Assembly: GCF_001718415.1 (NCBI RefSeq)
Contig: NZ_CP013377.1
Span: 1,612,001 to 1,676,000, forward strand
DNA from: Burkholderia pseudomultivorans
Lineage (GTDB): Bacteria > Pseudomonadota > Gammaproteobacteria > Burkholderiales > Burkholderiaceae
Direction of reading: 5' to 3'
DNA: 64,000 bases
Shown: positions 60,114 through 64,000 of the stretch, piece after piece
How the letters are laid out: each line of letters starts with the position of its first letter
Position numbering within the stretch: position 1 is the first letter of the stretch
Translations under genes and position numbers: made by a program
The notes under the pieces: generated by a model
Databases searched by the model: none
What the model was told of the DNA's origin: nothing
The model's input: the letters and a program-made list of their open reading frames with translations, nothing else

Positions 60114-61031
60114 TCATCCGCGCACGTCGACGCCGTCGAGCAACCGTTGCGCCAGTCTCGGCTCGCGCAGTTGCTCCAGCCACCATTGCAGCGCCCGGCC
60201 GTCGCGCTCGCCGCGCCACGCGACATACAGCACGTTCGGCTCGCGCGGCTCGGCCGTGCGCTTCTCGACGAGCTCGCCGCGCGCCAGCAGCGACGCCACG
60301 CGGCCGCGCGGCACCCAGCCAACGCCGAGCCCGTCGCGCTGCGCGAGGATCTTCGCGCGCATCGACGGCACCGCGAGCACCGCCTGCCCGCCCAGCAGCC
60401 CGTACATGCGACCGGCGGCCAGCCGCGACGAATCGGCGACGACGACCGCGCGATGCGCGCCGATCGCGTCGCGCGACAACGCATCGTCCACGGCCGCGAG
60501 CGGATGGCGCGGCGACACCGCGAAGACCCAGTCCATCGCGCCCAGCTCGAACCACTTGAGCCCCGGAATCGCCGGCGGCTCGTTGGTCGCGCCCACCGCC
60601 AGGTCGGCCCGGCCGTCGCGCAGCGCTTCCCACGTGCCGCCGAGCACCTCGTGCGTGAAGCGCAGCGACACGCCCGATTCGAGCGCGTCGAACGCCCGGA
60701 TCACCGGCAGCATCGTGTCGAACTCCAGCAGTTCGTCGCTGACGATCCACAGCCGATCCTCCCAGCCGCTCGCGACCTGCCTGACGCGCCGCGTGAGCCG
60801 TGCGACATCGAGCATCAGACGCGACGCCTCGTCGGCCAGCAACTGCCCGGCCGGCGTCAGCTGCAACCGGTAGCGGCGCCGGTCGAACAGCAGCGCGTCG
60901 AAGCGCGCCTCGAGCTGACGCGCCGCGTGCGACACCGTCGACGGTGCCTTGCCGAGACGCGCGGCCGCGCGCGACAGGCTGCCGGTCGCGCGAATCGCGT
61001 CGAGCAGTGCAAGTTCGTCTTCGGACAGCAT
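60114..61031 (-). CDS. LysR-family transcriptional regulator
   Basis: A 305-residue LysR protein. LSEDELALLDAIRATGSLSR, AAARLGKAPSTVSHAARQLE is the DNA-binding domain, and the effector domain shows MLPVIRAFDALESGVSLRFT, ADLAVGATNEPPAIPGLKWF and AQRDGLGVGWVPRGRVASLL. The ATG at 61031 begins the family similarity. It is divergent from the MocR-type gene across 229 bases that hold no clear operator. Its target is unknown. Confidence 0.92.
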   Translation of the reverse strand: MLSEDELALLDAIRATGSLSRAAARLGKAPSTVSHAARQLEARFDALLFDRRRYRLQLTPAGQLLADEASRLMLDVARLTRRVRQVASGWEDRLWIVSDELLEFDTMLPVIRAFDALESGVSLRFTHEVLGGTWEALRDGRADLAVGATNEPPAIPGLKWFELGAMDWVFAVSPRHPLAAVDDALSRDAIGAHRAVVVADSSRLAAGRMYGLLGGQAVLAVPSMRAKILAQRDGLGVGWVPRGRVASLLARGELVEKRTAEPREPNVLYVAWRGERDGRALQWWLEQLREPRLAQRLLDGVDVRG

Positions 61032-61260
61032 GGCGTCGCTCCGGTGCCGGGATGTCGCGATCGTAAGGCAGCGGCGGACGGCGGTCCAATCGCCCGCAGC
61101 CGGCCGGCGTGCGATGTCGCGACGGCCGTCGGCCGGCCGGCGAGCCGCAGCCGCTTGCCGAATCGCCCCGTGCGCGAAGCCGCCCCACCCAGACGATCCG
61201 GCGGCATACTGCCGGCATGCCGATTTGGGCAAAACGACCCCGACCGAGGTAACCACTGCG

Positions 61261-62745
61261 ATGGATATCGCGATCCGCATCGAAGGCCGGCACGACCTGA
61301 CCGGCCAGATCTTCCGGCAACTGCGCACCGCGATCGTCGACGGGCGGCTCGACAGCGGCGCGCGGCTGCCGTCGACCCGCGATCTCGCGAAGCAGCTCGG
61401 CGTGTCGCGCAAGACCACGCTCGACGCGTTCGAGCGCCTCGCCGCCGAAGGCTACCTGACCACGCGCGCAGGCGACGGCACCTTCGTCGCCGACGGTCTC
61501 GCGCGCGTCCCGCATCGGGCCGGCGCATCGGCGCCGTCGCTGATCGAGGACACGCCGCGCATCGACGCCGTCGAGGCACGTGCGCTCTGGCGCGAACTGC
61601 CCGACGCGCTCGCGATGCCCGCGCCGCCGGACACGCCGGGCTTCGATTTTCGCGGCGGCGTGACCGACAAGACGCTGTTCCCGTTCGACGCATGGCGGCG
61701 CTGCCTGCATCATGCGCTGCGCCAGCAGGCGCGCGGCCCCGGCCAGTACCACGACCCGGCCGGCGACCCGCAGCTGCGCGGTGCGATCGCGCGCTATGCC
61801 GGCTTCAACCGCGCGGTCGCCTGCAACTGGGACGACGTGCTCGTCACGCAGGGCGCGCAGCAGGCGCTCGACCTGATCGCGCGCGTCGTCGTGCGGCCCG
61901 GCGACGTCGTCGCGGTCGAGGATCCCGGCTATCCGCCGGCCCGCGCCGCGTTCGCGTCGCTCGGCGCGACGGTGGTCGGCGTGCCGGTCGATGCGCACGG
62001 CCTCGTCACGGCGCGGCTGCCCGACGACGCCCGGCTCGTCTACGTGACGCCGTCGCACCAGTTCCCGCTCGGGATGCCGATGAGCCTCGAGCGCCGCGTC
62101 GCGCTGCTCGAATGGGCGCAGCGCCGGCGCGCGGTGATCATCGAGGACGACTACGACGGCGAATTCCGTTTCGAGGGGCGGCCGATGGAGTCGCTGAAGA
62201 GCCTCGATCGCACGGGCCTCGTCGCCTACGTCGGCACGTTCTCGAAGACGATCTTTCCCGAGCTGCGGATCGGCTACGCGATTCCGCCCCGCGCGCTGCG
62301 CGGCGCGCTGGCCAAGGCGAAGCAGATCGTCGACTGGCACAGCTGCACGCTGACGCAGGCCGCGCTCGCGCGCTTCATGCTCGAAGGCGATTTCGCGCGG
62401 CACCTGCGCCGCGTGCAGAAGCACTACGACGCGCGCCGCAAGATGCTGATCGCACACCTGCGCGGCGACCTCGCGCCGTGGTTCGACGTGGTCGTGCCGA
62501 GCGCCGGCATCCACCTCGTCGCGCACCTGAAGCCGGGGCTCGATGAAGCCGCGCTGGTCCGCGCGGCGCGCGCGCACGACATCGGCCTGTACGGGACGGC
62601 CGCGTTCCACGTCCGCGTGCCGGTGCGCGCCGGGCTGCTGTTCGGCTATGGCGGCATCGACGCGCTGCGCATCGACACCGCGCTCGCGACGCTGGCCGCG
62701 CTGCTCGGCTCGGGCGCGGCCGGTGAAGCCGCACTGGTTACCTGA
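61261..62745 (+). CDS. MocR/PdxR-type regulator (GntR helix-turn-helix fused to aminotransferase fold)
   Basis: A 494-residue fusion. Residues 10-75 form a GntR winged helix (LTGQIFRQLRTAIVDGRLDS, DLAKQLGVSRKTTLDAFERL), and residues about 125-490 form a fold-type I aminotransferase domain (GQYHDPAGDPQLRGAIARYA, IIEDDYDGEFRFEGRP) with the PLP lysine K329 in GTFSKTIFPELRIGYA. Such proteins use PLP as a sensor, often of amino acids or PLP itself. It lies 94 bases before the AhpD-like/cupin pair on the same strand, with a dyad in the gap, and probably regulates that pair. Confidence 0.93.
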   Translation: MDIAIRIEGRHDLTGQIFRQLRTAIVDGRLDSGARLPSTRDLAKQLGVSRKTTLDAFERLAAEGYLTTRAGDGTFVADGLARVPHRAGASAPSLIEDTPRIDAVEARALWRELPDALAMPAPPDTPGFDFRGGVTDKTLFPFDAWRRCLHHALRQQARGPGQYHDPAGDPQLRGAIARYAGFNRAVACNWDDVLVTQGAQQALDLIARVVVRPGDVVAVEDPGYPPARAAFASLGATVVGVPVDAHGLVTARLPDDARLVYVTPSHQFPLGMPMSLERRVALLEWAQRRRAVIIEDDYDGEFRFEGRPMESLKSLDRTGLVAYVGTFSKTIFPELRIGYAIPPRALRGALAKAKQIVDWHSCTLTQAALARFMLEGDFARHLRRVQKHYDARRKMLIAHLRGDLAPWFDVVVPSAGIHLVAHLKPGLDEAALVRAARAHDIGLYGTAAFHVRVPVRAGLLFGYGGIDALRIDTALATLAALLGSGAAGEAALVT

Positions 62746-62779
62746 ATTTTCAGAAAATTGGCCATTCTGGAAGGCCAAT
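62745..62779. promoter_or_regulatory. Two overlapping dyads before the AhpD-like gene
   Basis: AATTTTC, A, GAAAATT (62745-62759) is a perfect 15-base dyad. ATTGGCC (62757-62763), nine bases, GGCCAAT (62773-62779) is a second perfect dyad that overlaps it. The pair begins at the MocR stop codon and lies 60-95 bases before the AhpD-like ATG. It suits a site for the MocR-type protein. Confidence 0.6.
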
Positions 62780-62839
62780 CGAATGCCTAAAGTAGGTCCT
62801 GTCGCGCCTCCGGGCGCATCCACCGAAAGAGGACCTGCC

Positions 62840-63277
62840 ATGCAACCGCGCCTGAACTTCTACGCCGCCAGCCCGAACGCCATCAAGGTGATGCGCGCTG
62901 CCGAGGACTTCCTCGCGAAGAGCTCGATCGAAAAACCGCTCGCGGAACTCGTCCGGCTGCGCGCGTCGCAGCTCAACGGCTGCGCGTTCTGCGTCGACAT
63001 GCACACGACCGACGCGCGCAACGGCGGCGAAACCGATCGCCGTCTTGCGACGGTCGTCGTATGGCGCGAGACGCCGTTCTTCACCGCCCGCGAACGCGCG
63101 GCGCTGGAATGGACCGAGGCGCTGACGCTGGTCGCCGACAACCACGTGCCCGACGCCGTCTGGGAAGCCGTGAAGCCGCACTTCAGCGACGAGGAACTGT
63201 TCGACCTGTCGCTGCTGATCGGCACCATCAACTCGTGGAACCGCTTCGCGATCGCGTTCCGCAAGATGCCCGAGTAA
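62840..63277 (+). CDS. AhpD-like carboxymuconolactone decarboxylase-family protein
   Basis: A 145-residue all-helical protein with AAEDFLAKSSIEKPLAELVR then RASQLNGCAFCVDMHTTDAR. C48, C51 and H55 reproduce the redox CxxC-x3-H of AhpD-type peroxidase partners. Such proteins reduce peroxides or act in thiol relays. AAAGAGGACC precedes the ATG. The next gene starts 10 bases downstream, so it forms an operon with the secreted cupin. Confidence 0.9.
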   Translation: MQPRLNFYAASPNAIKVMRAAEDFLAKSSIEKPLAELVRLRASQLNGCAFCVDMHTTDARNGGETDRRLATVVVWRETPFFTARERAALEWTEALTLVADNHVPDAVWEAVKPHFSDEELFDLSLLIGTINSWNRFAIAFRKMPE

Positions 63278-63287
63278 GGAGGCGACG

Positions 63288-63710
63288 ATGATTCGTTCCG
63301 CCCTGCGGTGCGCGGCCCTGTGCGCGGCGCTGTCGCTCGGTGCCGCGCTGCTGCCGGCCGGCGCGCATGCTCATGACGCCGCCGACGGCGTGCACGCGAT
63401 CATGCGGCAGCCGGTGCCCGAAGCGCCCGGCAAGCTGGCCGTCGTCGCGACCGTCGACTATGCGCCGGGCCAGGCCTCCGAGCCGCACCGGCATCTCGGC
63501 TCGGTGTTCGCGGTCGTGTCGAAAGGCGAAGTGCTGTCGCAGGTCGACGACGGCCCGCTGCGCCGCTACCGCGCCGGCGAAGGCTGGTACGAGCCGCCCG
63601 GTGCGCGCCATCGCATCTCGCGCAACGCGAGCACGACCGAGTCCGCACAGCTCGTCGTGTTCGGGCTGACCGGCGAGCACGACCCGCTGAAGTCGCCGAT
63701 CGACCAGTAA
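63288..63710 (+). CDS. Secreted cupin-domain protein
   Basis: A 140-residue protein. Residues 1-28 form a signal peptide (ALCAALSLGAALLPAGAHAH region). The cupin core has ASEPHRHLGSVFAVVSKGEV (first metal motif) and WYEPPGARHRISRNAST (second motif). The ribosome binding site TAAGGAGG overlaps the upstream stop codon, so translation is probably coupled. A periplasmic metal-binding cupin could be a small oxygenase or binding protein; its partner is the AhpD-like gene. Confidence 0.85.
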   Translation: MIRSALRCAALCAALSLGAALLPAGAHAHDAADGVHAIMRQPVPEAPGKLAVVATVDYAPGQASEPHRHLGSVFAVVSKGEVLSQVDDGPLRRYRAGEGWYEPPGARHRISRNASTTESAQLVVFGLTGEHDPLKSPIDQ

Positions 63711-63721
63711 CGCCACACCGC

Positions 63722-63749
63722 GCGTGCGGACCCGTTGCGGTCCGCACGC
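63722..63749 (+). terminator. Stem-loop after the cupin gene
   Basis: GCGTGCGGACC (63722-63732) and GGTCCGCACGC (63739-63749) form a perfect 11-bp stem with a 6-base loop, 11 bases after the stop codon. There is no T-tract. Confidence 0.5.
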
Positions 63750-63867
63750 CGCTTGCGCTCCAGCCGCGCCCCGGCACGCCGTCCGCGTGCCCCCAGCGCG
63801 CTCCCCGCCCCCGTTCGCCGCTCCCCTGATCCCGATCAACCCCGGCGAAAACCCTTCCTTGCAATTA

Positions 63868-63885
63868 ACTAACTCATCAATTAGT
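63868..63885. promoter_or_regulatory. Dyad at the promoter of the TetR gene
   Basis: ACTAA (63868-63872), eight bases, TTAGT (63881-63885) lies 9 bases before the TetR ATG in an AT-rich stretch. This is a usual place for TetR autorepression. Confidence 0.5.
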
Positions 63886-63894
63886 GTCGTCTGC

Positions 63895-64000
63895 ATGAGC
63901 GCGAAATCGACCGTCAGCAAGCCGCGCGGGCGCCGCCCGTCGGTGGACGATTTCGACCTGCGCGACCACATGCTCGACGTCGCGATCGCGCTGTTCGCCG
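63895..64000 (+). CDS. TetR-family regulator (N-terminal part, runs off the window)
   Basis: The 35 visible codons begin MSAKSTVSKPRGRRPSVDDF and continue LRDHMLDVAIALFA, the first helix of a TetR DNA-binding domain (usual form: ILDAALELFA). The RGRRPS lead is typical. The rest lies beyond the right edge. It has its own dyad and promoter, so it is likely the first gene of a new unit. Confidence 0.8.
   Translation, partial: MSAKSTVSKPRGRRPSVDDFDLRDHMLDVAIALFA

Noticed and set aside
1..64000. CRISPR arrays, tRNA/rRNA genes, insertion sequences, integrases and prophage genes
   Set aside because: Searched for by eye. No spaced direct-repeat array, transposase, integrase, or tRNA-like cloverleaf with CCA end was recognised.

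Overview
The window is GC-rich, tightly packed proteobacterial DNA with the hallmarks of Burkholderia, most likely a B. cepacia complex strain: a Burkholderia-type porin, a DUF4148 protein, many LysR/AraC/GntR/MarR regulators next to small catabolic or efflux gene sets, and very long shadow ORFs in all frames. No rRNA, tRNA, IS element, phage gene or CRISPR array was seen. The genus assignment is an inference from gene families and composition. The density of accessory metabolism and transport would fit a secondary replicon.

Layout. 1-4.4 kb: the end of a cytochrome c gene, then a GntR regulator, an SDR, a beta-keto acid cleavage enzyme (BKACE/DUF849) and an ACS-type MFS carrier, which look like one catabolic set. 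4.5-9.4 kb (minus strand): short-chain fatty acid transporter, divergent CLC channel, CodA-like deaminase, VOC protein. 9.7-15.1 kb: porin, DUF4148 protein, LysR divergent from a FUSC-type aromatic acid exporter, and a small secreted protein. 15.2-18.7 kb: P1 (DmpA-type) peptidase and APC permease divergent from a LuxR regulator. 18.8-20.5 kb: dienelactone-hydrolase-like protein and a secreted COG4315 protein. 20.6-24.6 kb: a beta-alanine catabolic pair (omega-aminotransferase and acylating semialdehyde dehydrogenase) divergent from its LysR regulator. 24.6-27.1 kb: MarR, a tiny coupled ORF and an MFS exporter, divergent from a cupin. 27.2-30.4 kb: epoxide hydrolase, GlxA-type regulator, SDR.

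30.3-36.1 kb: two tandem paralogous MFS carriers and a metallo-beta-lactamase-fold protein with an altered metal site, divergent from a regulator made of two fused IclR units. 36.2-39.4 kb: a 47-residue ORF behind strong palindromic control elements, an Lrp/LysE pair, and a Kch-like potassium channel. 39.4-42.0 kb: acyl-CoA synthetase divergent from a Crp/Fnr regulator. 42.3-50.4 kb: a five-gene RND efflux operon (permease, adaptor, outer-membrane factor, response regulator, histidine kinase). 50.5-54.7 kb: LysE/AraC pair, SDR, lipoprotein, AI-2E-family membrane protein. 54.9-58.1 kb: XenA-type ene-reductase, DJ-1/PfpI protein, SDR, with two near-identical TetR-type operators but no local repressor. 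58.3-60.0 kb: Cys-rich MarR coupled to an MFS exporter. 60.1-63.9 kb: LysR, MocR-type regulator, AhpD-like protein, secreted cupin, and the start of a TetR gene.

No single spectacular system is obvious. The best leads are the XenA/DJ-1 region with orphan operators, the double-IclR locus with the altered MBL protein, the palindrome-controlled small ORF at 36.3 kb, the MarR with five clustered cysteines, and the BKACE set. Transcription units, promoters and operators were called by eye; none was scored computationally.
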